Source: Comamonadaceae bacterium (GTDB taxonomy: Bacteria; Pseudomonadota; Gammaproteobacteria; Burkholderiales; Burkholderiaceae_C). From it: 64,000 nucleotides of DNA. Below are positions 19,866 through 29,205 of this stretch, in pieces. The notes under the pieces are model-generated. The model was not told the origin of the DNA and searched no databases. It worked only from the letters and a program-made list of their open reading frames with translations. Within the stretch, counting starts at the first letter, position 1, and the number at the start of each line of letters is the position of its first letter. The stretch spans positions 62,001 through 126,000 of the forward strand of contig JAIYBZ010000029.1 in assembly GCA_027488255.1 (NCBI GenBank). The letters are read 5' to 3'. A program made the position numbers and the translations under genes.

Positions 19866-20615
19866 TCAGGCAGAAGCGTTGGCTTCTTCAACGAATTCGT
19901 CGGCGCCTTCGGTGACCGCTTTGACCACGTCGTTGACCGCGTTCGCACGGCCTTCGATGATGGCGTCAGCAATACCGCGGGCGTACAACGCAACCGCTTT
20001 GGCCGAGTCGTCGTTACCGGGAATGATGTAGTCGATGCCCTCGGGGGAGTGGTTAGAGTCCACCACACCGATCAATGGGATGCCCAATTTCTTGGCTTCC
20101 GAGATGGCGATTTTGTGGTAGCCCACATCGATCACAAAGATGGCATCAGGCAAAGCCGCCATGTCTTGAATACCGCCGATGTCTTTTTCGAGTTTTTCCA
20201 TCTCGCGCTTGAACATCAGCTGTTCTTTTTTGCTTAAGGCTTCGAGACCCACTTCTTGCTGGGCCTTCATGTCTTTCAGGCGCTTGATAGAAGTCTTGAC
20301 GGTCTTGAAGTTGGTCAACATGCCACCCAACCAGCGTTGGTCGACGAAAGGCACGCCTGCACGTTGGGCTTCAGCAGCGACCAGCTCGCGCGCTTGGCGC
20401 TTGGTGCCCACCATCAAAATGGTGCCACGGTTTGCCGAGAGTTGCTTGGCAAACTTGATCGCGTCCTGAAACATCGGCAGCGATTTTTCCAGGTTGATGA
20501 TGTGAATTTTGTTGCGATGACCGAAGATGAAAGGGGCCATCTTGGGGTTCCAGAAGCGGGTTTGGTGACCGAAGTGGACACCGGCTTCCAGCATTTCGCG
20601 CATAGTGACGGACAT
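19866..20615 (-). CDS. rpsB: 30S ribosomal protein S2
   Basis: S2 binds late in 30S assembly and helps dock S1. The 249-residue protein is of normal length and shows [16 protein letters not shown] at the N-terminus, [12 protein letters not shown], and PDAIFVIDV followed by [14 protein letters not shown] at 20615 has TTTGGAG upstream. It is the first gene of the minus-strand translation cluster, with an extended -10 promoter about 170 bases upstream. Confidence 0.98.
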   Translation of the reverse strand: MSVTMREMLEAGVHFGHQTRFWNPKMAPFIFGHRNKIHIINLEKSLPMFQDAIKFAKQLSANRGTILMVGTKRQARELVAAEAQRAGVPFVDQRWLGGMLTNFKTVKTSIKRLKDMKAQQEVGLEALSKKEQLMFKREMEKLEKDIGGIQDMAALPDAIFVIDVGYHKIAISEAKKLGIPLIGVVDSNHSPEGIDYIIPGNDDSAKAVALYARGIADAIIEGRANAVNDVVKAVTEGADEFVEEANASA

Positions 20616-20786
20616 AGTAAATACTCCAAAGGTTGGGTCTTAAATCCAGTCCGCCGATCGATTTGCCGTGATGGCAAGCTCGACACCTTGTTGGGACTGG
20701 TTTGCGATTGCGCTTTGTGAGGCAAAAAGAATGCAATTCGAGTCAATAACTCAAAAAGCATTAGCCGTTCGCCGCAAAGCCTTAGG

Positions 20787-20795
20787 ATTATAGCA
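20787..20795 (-). promoter_or_regulatory. rpsB extended -10 promoter
   Basis: The minus strand reads TGCTATAAT, an extended -10 with a consensus hexamer; no good -35 is needed or seen. The start would be near 20780, leaving a leader of about 165 bases before rpsB. In E. coli the rpsB leader is the site of S2 autoregulation, and a similar role here is plausible. The divergent amidase gene starts 31 bases away. Confidence 0.6.
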
Positions 20796-20825
20796 TCCTG
20801 ACTTTGCTTGACCGAGCCGCTCACC

Positions 20826-22181
20826 ATGAAAGCCGATCTCATCGCCACCCGGCAAAACCTGCTGGAAGGCAAGGCCTCCCCCCTCGCCATTGCAGAAAAA
20901 TGTTTGTTTATCGCGCAAAGCGATGCCTGCGAACATGCTTTTTTGCAACTGACCCCCGAGAGCTTTACCCAAGACGCCACCCAGCCCCACAATCTCCAGC
21001 GCCCCCTTGCGGGCTTGTCTGTCTCGGTGAAAGATTTGTTCGATGTCGCGGGACAAGTCACGGCGGCGGGTTCGGTGGTCTTGCAAAACCAACCCCCAGC
21101 CCAGCAAGATGCCCCAGTGATTGCGCGGCTGCGCGCGGCAGGTGCCAGCTTCATTGGGCGCACCAATATGGTGGAGTTCGCATTTTCAGGCGTAGGGATC
21201 AACCCGCACCACGGCACACCTGCCGCATGGGACGCGCTCACCGACCGCAGAGTGGGCGATGCGCATGCCCCTCGTATCCCAGGCGGTTCCAGTTCAGGGG
21301 CTGCCACTTCGGTGGCCACGGGCGCAGCGTTCATTGGTTTAGGCTCTGACACCGGCGGCTCGATCCGCATCCCTGCGGCCTTGAATGGCATCGTCGGCTT
21401 TAAAAGCACCGCCCGACGTGTGCCCACTTCCGGGGCGATTCCTCTGTCAACCACGCTGGACACGGTTTGCGCCATGACACGCTCGGTGCGGGACGCCGTA
21501 TTGGCTCACGAAATTTTGTCTGGCCGAAACGTTCCCAAGGCCGTCAAGCCCTTGTCGCATTACCGCTTGGCAGTGGTCCAAAGTTTGATGCAAGACGCCA
21601 TAGACCCCGTGGTCGCCCATGCCTTCGAGCGCAGCTTGAAAAAACTGAGTGCCGCGGGGGCGCAAATTGTAGAAATACCGTTGCTGGAATTACTAGAGCT
21701 CGGCCCGATGATGGCCACGGGGGGCTTCAGTCCAGCAGAAAGCTATGCTTGGCATCGAGATCTGCTCGAAAAACAGGCTGCCCAATATGACCCTCGGGTG
21801 GCCCACCGCATCCTGCGTGGGGCGAGCATGACCGCACACGATTACCTCCATTTGCAAAAAGCCCGCGCCGATTGGATCGGCCGCATGGCGCGCACGCTGC
21901 AAGGTTTTGATGCTGTGCTGTCACCGACTTTGCCCATCACAGGCCCTTGCCTGAAAGATGTAGCGGCTGGCGCAGAAAGAGATGATGAGTTTTTCAAGAT
22001 CAACGCCCTGCTGCTGCGCAACCCCAGCACCATCAACACTCTAGACGGCTGCGCCATTTCATTGCCTTGCCATGTGCCTGGAGAGTTGCCCGTCGGCCTC
22101 ATGGCTTGGCACACCGCGATGCACGACGACACCCTGCTGCAATTGGCTTTGCTGCTCGAGCCTGTTTTGCAAGCCCACTGA
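20826..22181 (+). CDS. Amidase-signature family hydrolase
   Basis: This 451-residue enzyme belongs to the amidase-signature family, which hydrolyses C-N bonds through a Ser-cisSer-Lys triad. The lysine is in LSVSVKDLFDVAG (near residue 71), and the serines are in PGGSSSGAA and SDTGGSIRIPAA (near 155-180). The substrate is unknown; it is not obviously GatA, which would sit with gatB and gatC. I chose ATG 20826 over a TTG at 20808, although no strong ribosome site is present. It lies 5 bases before the nnrE/nnrD fusion gene and is probably co-transcribed with it. Confidence 0.88.
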   Translation: MKADLIATRQNLLEGKASPLAIAEKCLFIAQSDACEHAFLQLTPESFTQDATQPHNLQRPLAGLSVSVKDLFDVAGQVTAAGSVVLQNQPPAQQDAPVIARLRAAGASFIGRTNMVEFAFSGVGINPHHGTPAAWDALTDRRVGDAHAPRIPGGSSSGAATSVATGAAFIGLGSDTGGSIRIPAALNGIVGFKSTARRVPTSGAIPLSTTLDTVCAMTRSVRDAVLAHEILSGRNVPKAVKPLSHYRLAVVQSLMQDAIDPVVAHAFERSLKKLSAAGAQIVEIPLLELLELGPMMATGGFSPAESYAWHRDLLEKQAAQYDPRVAHRILRGASMTAHDYLHLQKARADWIGRMARTLQGFDAVLSPTLPITGPCLKDVAAGAERDDEFFKINALLLRNPSTINTLDGCAISLPCHVPGELPVGLMAWHTAMHDDTLLQLALLLEPVLQAH

Positions 22182-22186
22182 TCTCC

Positions 22187-23677
22187 ATGCAAAAACTCTC
22201 AAAGGAATCGGCTTGGCCTGTTTATCGACGGGAAGACATCCGCACCCTTGAAGCCCAACTGCAACAGATCACCCCCACACCCCTGCTGCAGCAAGCCGGA
22301 AAGGCCGCAGCGCAACTGGCATTGGCATTGGCGCCCCACGCACAGCGCATTTGGATCGCGGCGGGCCCCGGCAACAACGGCGGCGATGGCATAGAAGCCG
22401 CCCTGCACCTGCATCAATGGGGCAAAACCGTGATGGTGACCCTTTGGGCTGATCCGCAAGATCTGCCCACAGACGCGCATGCGGCTTGGCTGAGGGCTCG
22501 TGCGGCGGGCGTTCCGATTTCTCATGAATTGCCCTCAACATGGCTCGATGCCATGGGTTCAATGGACTTGTGTATAGATGCCTTGCTGGGCTTAGGTGCC
22601 CGCCACAAACCGCATTCGGCGCTCTTCGCGGGGGTGCAAGCGCTGAACCACTGCTCCGCCCTGATCTTGTCTTTGGATGTGCCCTCAGGACTGAACTCCG
22701 AATCTGGCCAAGCTCTGGACTCGGCTTCCGACCCCGCGCCAAGCGTGCGGGCCGATCACACCCTGACCTTCATTGCGGCCAAGCCCGGACTGTTCATGGG
22801 CCAAGGCCGAGATGCCTGTGGTGAGATCTGGCTTGAAGACTTAGGCTTGGCCAAACTCCCACGCCTGATGGAACCGCAAGCGCTGTTGAATGGCGCAAGC
22901 CCGCGGCCAAACAGGCGCCATGCCAGCCACAAAGGGCTTCATGGCGATGTGGCGATCATTGGTGGCGAGTGCATTGATGCGCGAGGATTCGGCATGACGG
23001 GTGCAGCCGTTTTGGCCGCCAGTGCGGCTGTGCACGCCGGTGCGGGTCGCGTCATTTTGAGTTTGCTGTCGGGCTCGGCCCAGTCATGTGCTCCCATCGA
23101 CGTGATGCAGCGCGAGTGGCAACAACTCGATCTGCCGCAACTGCATGTGGTGTGCGGTTGTGGTGGTGGGAAAGCGGTGCACAGCGTGTTGCCCCAGGTC
23201 TTGCAGCACAGCGCCCAACTGGTGCTCGATGCCGATGGCCTGAATGCTGTGGCACAAGACCCAATGCTACAAAACATGCTGGCCCACAGAGGGGCATGTC
23301 AGCCCACCGTGCTCACCCCACACCCGCTGGAAGCTGCGCGGCTTTTGAATTGCAGCACGGCGGTCGTACAAAGTGACCGCTTGCTGGCCGCACAAACGCT
23401 GGTAAAAAAGTTTCACTGCGTTGTGGTGCTGAAGGGTTCTGGGACCGTTATTGCTGCTCCCGGAGTCACGCCGCGCCTCAACACCACGGGCAACGGACGC
23501 CTGGCCATCGGCGGCACAGGAGATGTCTTGGCGGGTCTGATCGGCGCGCGTCTCGCGCAAGGGCAAAGTGCTTTTGTAGCCGCCGCTTCGGCGGTCGCAC
23601 AACACGGTCAAGTGGCCAACGATTGGCCCCAAGACCGTGCGCTGACAGCCAGCGATTTGGCCCAACACTTGAACTGA
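22187..23677 (+). CDS. nnr: Bifunctional NAD(P)HX epimerase and dehydratase
   Basis: This 496-residue fusion repairs NADHX and NADPHX, damaged hydrated cofactors. The N-terminal YjeF_N/NnrE domain (about 1-210) has AAGPGNNGGDGIEAA and SLDVPSGLNSESG. The C-terminal ribokinase-like NnrD domain has GALLNGAS-type sequence, VLDADGLNAVA, LTPHPLEAARLL and the ATP-site glycines NGRLAIGGTGDVLAG. ATG 22187 was chosen because the domain begins there; the frame is open upstream inside the amidase gene. The gene ends before a strong terminator. Confidence 0.93.
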   Translation: MQKLSKESAWPVYRREDIRTLEAQLQQITPTPLLQQAGKAAAQLALALAPHAQRIWIAAGPGNNGGDGIEAALHLHQWGKTVMVTLWADPQDLPTDAHAAWLRARAAGVPISHELPSTWLDAMGSMDLCIDALLGLGARHKPHSALFAGVQALNHCSALILSLDVPSGLNSESGQALDSASDPAPSVRADHTLTFIAAKPGLFMGQGRDACGEIWLEDLGLAKLPRLMEPQALLNGASPRPNRRHASHKGLHGDVAIIGGECIDARGFGMTGAAVLAASAAVHAGAGRVILSLLSGSAQSCAPIDVMQREWQQLDLPQLHVVCGCGGGKAVHSVLPQVLQHSAQLVLDADGLNAVAQDPMLQNMLAHRGACQPTVLTPHPLEAARLLNCSTAVVQSDRLLAAQTLVKKFHCVVVLKGSGTVIAAPGVTPRLNTTGNGRLAIGGTGDVLAGLIGARLAQGQSAFVAAASAVAQHGQVANDWPQDRALTASDLAQHLN

Positions 23678-23682
23678 AACGA

Positions 23683-23716
23683 AAACGCCAGACCTGAAAG
23701 TCTGGCGTTTCTTTTC
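23683..23716. terminator. Bidirectional terminator between nnr and rnr
   Basis: AAACGCCAGAC at 23683-23693 is perfectly inverted at 23700-23710, giving an 11-bp stem with a 6-base loop, followed by CTTTTCT on the plus strand. A-rich sequence on the left side supplies a T-rich tail on the minus strand. It separates two convergent genes. Confidence 0.88.
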
Positions 23717-23771
23717 TAGCTGTTAAGCGGCGACCGATCAATAAAAACAACGATCCGTCCAGCCCCTCGCC

Positions 23772-26048
23772 TCAACGGCGAGGCTTGCTGGTGCGCTTGC
23801 CTTTTTTCTTGGCCGCGGCTTTTTTGACCGACGCTTTGAGTGCTTGAATAGGCGATCGGTTGCGCTCGGCATCGGCCATGCGCCGGTCTTGTGAAGCGTG
23901 TTTTTTGGCACGGCCATTGTCAGATGGCGACGAAACCCCTTTGTCACGCATGGCTCGTGGCACCAAATCGTCGCCCGCGTGGACCAAACGGAAATCGATT
24001 TTCCGACCGTCCAAATCCACCCGACTGACTTGCACCTGAACTCGGCTGCCAATCGCATAGCGGATGCCGGTGCGCTCGCCCCGCAACTCTTGACGCAACT
24101 CGTCAAACCGGAAGTATTCGCCACCCAACTCGGTGATGTGAACCAAGCCCTCCACATACAAAGAGTCGAGGGTTACAAAAATTCCAAAGCTGGTGGCCGC
24201 GGACACCACACCGCCGTACTCTTCCCCCAGATGCTCGCGCATGTATTTGCATTTGAGCCAAGCCTCGACATCGCGACTAGCTTCGTCTGCTCGCCGCTCA
24301 TTGGCGCTGCAATGCAAGCCCGCCGCTTCCCACGCACGCTGATCGGCGGCCGACATCTTGACCCGTGGCGCTTGAGATTCGGGCGTATCGCCTTTGGCGG
24401 CTCGACTTTTTTCCAATCGCTTGCTGAGCTTGGCATGCGCTTCGCCGGGCAGTGGCAGGCTGGGCAAGGTGTATTTGCGCCCGAGCAAAATCGACTTGAT
24501 GACCCGATGCACCAGCAAATCGGGGTATCGCCGAATGGGGCTGGTGAAATGGGTATACGCCTCGTAGGCCAAGCCAAAGTGCCCACTGTTGATGGGGGTG
24601 TAAATGGCTTGCTGCATGGAACGCAGCAACATGGTGTGGATCTGTTGCGCGTCGGGTCGCTCCTTGGTGGCCTGCGCGATTTTTTGGAACTCGGAGGTAT
24701 GCGGGTCATCGCTGATGCTGATGCCCAAACCCAAGGCCTTGAGGTAGTTGCGCAGAATGTCTTTTTTCTCCGCCGTTGGACCTTCGTGCACCCGAAACAA
24801 ACCAGGATGTTTGCCCTGTTGGATAAAGTCGGCACTGCAGACATTGGCGGCCAACATGGCCTCTTCAATCAAACGATGGGCTTCGTTGCGGACGCGCGGC
24901 ACGATTTTCTCAATACGGCCACTCTCATCACACACAATCTGGGTTTCTGTGGTTTCGAAATCCACAGCACCGCGAACCGAACGCGAAGCCAGCAGGGCCC
25001 TGTAGACGTCCTGCAGATTCATCAGGTCGTTCACACGGTCTTTGCGCTTGGCCGCCTCCGGGCCTCGCGTGTTGGCCAATATGGCGGCAACCTCGGTGTA
25101 AGTAAATCGCGCATGGCTGTGCATCACAGCGGGGTAAAACTGGTAAGCGTGGACATCGCCTTTGGCAGTTACCAGCATGTCACAGACCATGCACAAGCGG
25201 TCCACATCCGGGTTCAGTGAGCACAGGCCATTGGACAATTTTTCCGGCAACATCGGAATCACCCGACGCGGAAAGTAAACGCTGGTGGCGCGGTCGTAGG
25301 CATCGACATCAATGGCGCTGCCGGTTTGAACGTAGTGGCTCACATCGGCAATGGCCACCAACAAACGCCAGCCTTTGCCGCGCCCGACTTTGGCGGGTTC
25401 GCAGTACACCGCATCGTCAAAGTCACGCGCGTCCTCACCGTCAATCGTGACCAAAGGAATGTCCCGCAAATCCACGCGATCTTTGCGATCTTTGGCCAAC
25501 ACTTTGTCGGGCAAGCCTTTGGCTTGATCCAAACACGCGGCCGAAAACTCATGCGGCACGCTGTATTTGCGCACCGCAATTTCAATCTCCATGCCGGGGT
25601 CATCAATTTCACCCAACACTTCTTTGACACGCCCCACAGGCTGACCAAACAAAGCCGGTGGTTCGGTCAACTCGACCACCACCACTTGACCCGGTTTGGC
25701 GGTGCCGGTGGCCCCTTTGGGGATCATCACATCTTGACCGTAGCGCTTGTCTTCGGGGGCCACCAACCACAAGCCGCCTTCATGGAGCAATCGCCCGATG
25801 ATGGGTTGCTCGGGCCGCTCGACGATCTCCACAATGCGTCCTTCTGGACGACCTTTGCGGTCTTGTCGGACGATGCGCACTTTGACCCGATCGCGGTGTA
25901 AAACCGCGCGCATTTCGTTCGGCGACAAGTAAATATCCGACTCGCCGTTGTCGCGAATCAAGAACCCATGACCATCCCGGTGACCCTGGACTGTGCCTTC
26001 GATTTCTTCCAGCAATCCGCTGGGTGGAGCTGCTTTTTTGATATACAA
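23772..26048 (-). CDS. rnr: Ribonuclease R without the N-terminal winged-helix domain
   Basis: RNase R is a processive 3'-5' exoribonuclease for structured RNA. From a TTG at 26048 the protein has 758 residues: cold-shock domains (EIEGTVQGHRDGHGF near residue 15), the RNB catalytic domain with TIDGEDARDFDDAV (near 205), FTSPIRRYPDLLVHR, an S1 domain near 650, and a basic tail rich in K and R. Compared with E. coli it lacks the first 80 or so residues, the winged-helix domain. A GTG at 26093 would extend the frame into the antisense of a tRNA gene and still not supply that domain. AGGA lies 8 bases before the TTG. Confidence 0.92.
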   Translation of the reverse strand: MYIKKAAPPSGLLEEIEGTVQGHRDGHGFLIRDNGESDIYLSPNEMRAVLHRDRVKVRIVRQDRKGRPEGRIVEIVERPEQPIIGRLLHEGGLWLVAPEDKRYGQDVMIPKGATGTAKPGQVVVVELTEPPALFGQPVGRVKEVLGEIDDPGMEIEIAVRKYSVPHEFSAACLDQAKGLPDKVLAKDRKDRVDLRDIPLVTIDGEDARDFDDAVYCEPAKVGRGKGWRLLVAIADVSHYVQTGSAIDVDAYDRATSVYFPRRVIPMLPEKLSNGLCSLNPDVDRLCMVCDMLVTAKGDVHAYQFYPAVMHSHARFTYTEVAAILANTRGPEAAKRKDRVNDLMNLQDVYRALLASRSVRGAVDFETTETQIVCDESGRIEKIVPRVRNEAHRLIEEAMLAANVCSADFIQQGKHPGLFRVHEGPTAEKKDILRNYLKALGLGISISDDPHTSEFQKIAQATKERPDAQQIHTMLLRSMQQAIYTPINSGHFGLAYEAYTHFTSPIRRYPDLLVHRVIKSILLGRKYTLPSLPLPGEAHAKLSKRLEKSRAAKGDTPESQAPRVKMSAADQRAWEAAGLHCSANERRADEASRDVEAWLKCKYMREHLGEEYGGVVSAATSFGIFVTLDSLYVEGLVHITELGGEYFRFDELRQELRGERTGIRYAIGSRVQVQVSRVDLDGRKIDFRLVHAGDDLVPRAMRDKGVSSPSDNGRAKKHASQDRRMADAERNRSPIQALKASVKKAAAKKKGKRTSKPRR
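26039..26047 (+). promoter_or_regulatory. tRNA-Leu extended -10 promoter inside the rnr 5' end
   Basis: TGATATACA fits the extended -10 pattern TGnTATAAT with one change. Transcription would start near 26053, about 12 bases before the tRNA. The motif overlaps the first codons of rnr on the other strand, so the two divergent genes share almost no spacer. Confidence 0.5.
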
Positions 26049-26065
26049 TCCTTTATTCCTGAGGC

Positions 26066-26149
<84 letters not shown>

Positions 26150-26150
<1 letters not shown>

Positions 26151-26176
26151 ATCTTATCGAACCCGATAAGATTTTC
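26150..26176 (+). terminator. tRNA-Leu terminator, first hairpin
   Basis: AATCTTATCG starting at the last base of the CCA is perfectly inverted at 26164-26173, giving a 10-bp stem with a 4-base loop, followed by TT and C. It begins at the tRNA 3' end and may also guide 3' processing. Confidence 0.65.
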
Positions 26177-26193
26177 ACTCCCAAAATGCATGC

Positions 26194-26223
26194 AGCCGTT
26201 GATACACCATCAGCGGCTTTTTT
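26194..26223 (+). terminator. tRNA-Leu terminator, second hairpin
   Basis: AGCCGTTGAT (26194-26203) pairs with ATCAGCGGCT (26209-26218) with one wobble pair and a 5-base loop; the T run extends from 26218 to 26223. This is a standard Rho-independent terminator and the stronger of the two. The remaining 110 bases up to rimO show nothing else. Confidence 0.8.
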
Positions 26224-26333
26224 ATTGCCCAAAACAGCTTGGCAACCAGGCCCAACAGCAAGCGGGAAAGTCAGGCTGGCATGTCGGCGCGCAAAGGCCC
26301 TCTGAAGGTCACGCGGAGCTGGCATGCAAGACT

Positions 26334-27731
26334 TCAAACAGGTACCCCGACCAAATCGTGTCCCTCCACGCGCACGATTCGGGCACGCGTGAACTCCCCC
26401 ACCTTGAGGGATTTGCTGAGCTTTTCTGGCGGCAACAAACGCACCACCCCGTCGATTTCCGGTGCATCGCCGAAACTCCGCCCGACACCACCGCGTCGGC
26501 CCAAAGCCGGCGCAGAGTCCACCAAGACTTGCAGGGTTGAGCCCACGCGTTGCTGAAGGCGAGCAATCGAAACCTCTTCAGCCACAGCCATGAACCTCGC
26601 ACGGCGCTCTTCACGCAGGGCTTCGGGCAGCATGCCGGGCAAATCGTTGGCTGTCGCGCCTTTCACAGGGCTGTAAGCAAAGCAACCGGCACGGTCGATT
26701 TGTGCTTCGCGTAAAAAATCCAGCAAATGCGAAAACTCTTCTTCTGTCTCGCCTGGGAAGCCGGCAATGAACGTGCTGCGGATGACCAACTCTGGGCAGA
26801 GCTCTCGCCAGCGCTGAATGCGCTCTAAATTTTTCTCACCGCTGGCCGGGCGCTTCATGCGCTTGAGCACATCCGGGTGGCTGTGCTGAAAAGGCACGTC
26901 CAGGTAGGGCAACACCAAGCCTTCGGCCATCAATGGAATGATCTCGTCCACACTGGGATAGGGATAAACATAGTGCAGGCGGACCCACGCGTCGTGTTCG
27001 CGGGCCATGGCCCCTAAGGTTTGCACCAGTTCCAACATGCGGGTTTTGACTGGCTTGCCATCCCAGAAACCCGTGCGGTACTTCACATCCACGCCATAGG
27101 CCGACGTGTCTTGGCTGATCACCAGCAACTCTTTGACCCCGCCCTCAAACAAAGCTTTGGCTTCTTTCAACACATCGCCAATGGGGCGCGAGACCAAATC
27201 ACCACGCATGGACGGGATGATGCAAAACGTACAGCGGTGGTTACAGCCTTCACTGATTTTCAAATAGGCATAGTGGCGTGGCGTGAGTTTGAGCCCGGCA
27301 TCGCCAAACCCGCCCGGCACCAAATCCAAAAATGGATCGTGCGGCTTGGGCAAATGCGTGTGCACCGCGTCCATTACCTCTTGGGTGGCATGAGGGCCAG
27401 TGACGGCCAGAACACTGGGGTGCATTTCCAACACCATATTGCCGCCGCCCTCGCCTGTTTTGGCGCCCAAACAGCCGGTCACAATGACTTTGCCGTTTTC
27501 ACTCAAGGCCTCTGCAATCGTATCCAAGCTTTCTTTGATGGCTTCGTCAATGAAGCCACAGGTGTTGACGATGACGAGATCGGCCCCGTCAAAGGTTTTG
27601 GAGGTTTGATAGCCCTCTGCGCTCAATTGCGTCAGGATCAGTTCGGAATCGGTCAGGGCTTTGGGGCATCCCAAGCTGACGAAACCCACTTTGGGGCTTG
27701 TAGGGTTGGCGGTCAGGGTCGTTTCACTCAT
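26334..27731 (-). CDS. rimO: Ribosomal protein uS12 methylthiotransferase RimO
   Basis: RimO adds a methylthio group to the conserved aspartate of ribosomal protein S12. The 465-residue radical-SAM protein has an N-terminal UPF0004 domain ([16 protein letters not shown] with its cluster cysteines), the radical-SAM CxxxCxxC in [10 protein letters not shown] near residue 150, and a C-terminal TRAM domain. The PKALTDSE stretch favours RimO over MiaB. The start is ATG at 27731; an upstream extension of 16 residues has no support. Confidence 0.95.
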   Translation of the reverse strand: MSETTLTANPTSPKVGFVSLGCPKALTDSELILTQLSAEGYQTSKTFDGADLVIVNTCGFIDEAIKESLDTIAEALSENGKVIVTGCLGAKTGEGGGNMVLEMHPSVLAVTGPHATQEVMDAVHTHLPKPHDPFLDLVPGGFGDAGLKLTPRHYAYLKISEGCNHRCTFCIIPSMRGDLVSRPIGDVLKEAKALFEGGVKELLVISQDTSAYGVDVKYRTGFWDGKPVKTRMLELVQTLGAMAREHDAWVRLHYVYPYPSVDEIIPLMAEGLVLPYLDVPFQHSHPDVLKRMKRPASGEKNLERIQRWRELCPELVIRSTFIAGFPGETEEEFSHLLDFLREAQIDRAGCFAYSPVKGATANDLPGMLPEALREERRARFMAVAEEVSIARLQQRVGSTLQVLVDSAPALGRRGGVGRSFGDAPEIDGVVRLLPPEKLSKSLKVGEFTRARIVRVEGHDLVGVPV

Positions 27732-27789
27732 GCCCGCATTGTCCCCGCAAAAATGACTTTCTTTTGACAAAAAGGGCATGCCAGGCCCA

Positions 27790-28368
27790 TCAAGTCCTTA
27801 AACCCATCGCGCCCAGCAGTTGCTCGGTGTTCTTGTGGATCTGTTTTTGCATTTGCTCTTGCATTTGAGCCATCACGTTTTGTGAGGGATCGGCCAAACC
27901 CGAAAACATGTTTTGCATCAAGGGAGTCTGCCACTTCATGAACTGATTCCACACCTCTTGGCTCAGCACCGGACTGGCTTCACCCAGCTTGCTCTGCCAA
28001 TCCATGAATGACTGCACGTGGTTTTCGAGGTAAGAGCCCATGTGCCCCTGCATGGCATGGCCGTAAAAACGAATGATGTTGGACAACACCGCCTCGCTGA
28101 ACATGGGGACGCCCGCGGACTCTTCTTCCAAAATGATTTGCAGCAAGATAGACCGCGTCAGGTCTTCGCCGGTTTTGGCGTCGACCACCTGCACCGGCGA
28201 AGCGGTCAAGACCATTTTCTTGATCTCGGACAAGGTCACATAAGTGGACGTTTGCGTGTCGTACAAACGGCGGTTAGGGTATTTTTTGATGGTGCGGACG
28301 TCTTCAGTCCCCGGCGCTGAAGCGCTTGGGGCGGGCTTGGCCGACTTGGCTGGGGGCTTGACCGGCAA
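27790..28368 (-). CDS. phaR: Polyhydroxyalkanoate synthesis repressor PhaR
   Basis: PhaR binds PHA granules and represses phasin and PHA genes until granules form. The 192-residue protein has the N-terminal DNA-binding domain with [20 protein letters not shown] (about residues 25-45), then the PHB-accumulation domain, and a methionine- and glutamine-rich helical tail. I chose the TTG at 28368 because CAGGAG stands 6 bases upstream; an earlier GTG at 28431 has no such site. The gene shows that the organism stores polyhydroxyalkanoates, although no PHA synthase is in the window. Confidence 0.9.
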   Translation of the reverse strand: MPVKPPAKSAKPAPSASAPGTEDVRTIKKYPNRRLYDTQTSTYVTLSEIKKMVLTASPVQVVDAKTGEDLTRSILLQIILEEESAGVPMFSEAVLSNIIRFYGHAMQGHMGSYLENHVQSFMDWQSKLGEASPVLSQEVWNQFMKWQTPLMQNMFSGLADPSQNVMAQMQEQMQKQIHKNTEQLLGAMGLRT

Positions 28369-28554
28369 TGAAAACTCCTGGTGACTGTCAGAAAATTGCA
28401 ATTCTGATGCAATGCAGCATTTTAGGCTCACGCTCTACAGCTCCAAGCCTTGGTTAACCCTGAGGGGTCGGGTGCCCGGCGCTTGCCTTGTTCAGGCCGT
28501 TTTTTTGTGTGCGCCTGCCCGATTCACCCTCATAACCTGCGAAAATAGACCACT

Positions 28555-29205
28555 ATGTTCACCGGAATCATCACCGGCGTGGGGCGAATCGTCGCCATCC
28601 ACGACCTGGGTCGCTCTTTACAACACGGCAAACGCCTCACCATCGAGGCCCCGGCCGGGTATCTCGACGATGTCGGCCTTGGCGACAGCATTGCGTTGAA
28701 CGGGGCCTGCATGACGGTCACCACCTTCAACCCTGAAAAGCGCGAATTCACCATCGACATTTCGGTCGAATCCCTCGACAAAACCAGCGGTCTGGACCAA
28801 CCCGGTCGCATCAACCTTGAAAAAGCTTTGCGTGCCCACGACCGGCTGGGAGGACACATTGTCTCTGGCCACGTGGATGGCGTGGGCCACATCAGCCACT
28901 TTGCCCCCTTGGGTGAAAGCTGGGAACTGCGCATCTTGGCACCGCACTCGCTGGCCAAATACCTGGCCTACAAGGGCTCGATCACCGTCAACGGGGTGAG
29001 TCTCACCGTCAATCAGGTGACCGATCTGAGCGCTGGCTGCGAAATCAGCATCAACCTGATTCCGCACACCGTCGAAAACACCGCACTCGGCAGTTTGCAA
29101 GCCGGCAGCCGGGTGAACCTCGAAATTGACACCGTGGCCCGCTATGTTGAGCGCATGCTCAGCGCAGGCCTTGCCCCCACTGCTTCACTCCCCCACATGC
29201 CATGA
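28555..29205 (+). CDS. ribE: Riboflavin synthase, alpha subunit
   Basis: RibE (RibC in E. coli) dismutates two 6,7-dimethyl-8-ribityllumazine molecules to riboflavin. The 216-residue protein has two lumazine-binding repeats, starting MFTGIITGVG and GGHIVSGHVDGVG (near residue 100). It starts at ATG 28555 and its stop overlaps the ribBX start as ATGA. ribD, often found upstream, is not here, and the 186 bases before the gene show no FMN riboswitch consensus. Confidence 0.96.
   Translation: MFTGIITGVGRIVAIHDLGRSLQHGKRLTIEAPAGYLDDVGLGDSIALNGACMTVTTFNPEKREFTIDISVESLDKTSGLDQPGRINLEKALRAHDRLGGHIVSGHVDGVGHISHFAPLGESWELRILAPHSLAKYLAYKGSITVNGVSLTVNQVTDLSAGCEISINLIPHTVENTALGSLQAGSRVNLEIDTVARYVERMLSAGLAPTASLPHMP

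Noticed and set aside
23898-25220. Plus-strand frame of 440 codons opposite rnr
   Set aside because: Antisense of the RNase R catalytic domain, with no family signal.
28369-28554. FMN riboswitch upstream of ribE
   Set aside because: The conserved AGGGGCGGGGTGAA-type stretch and the other core elements of the FMN riboswitch are not present.
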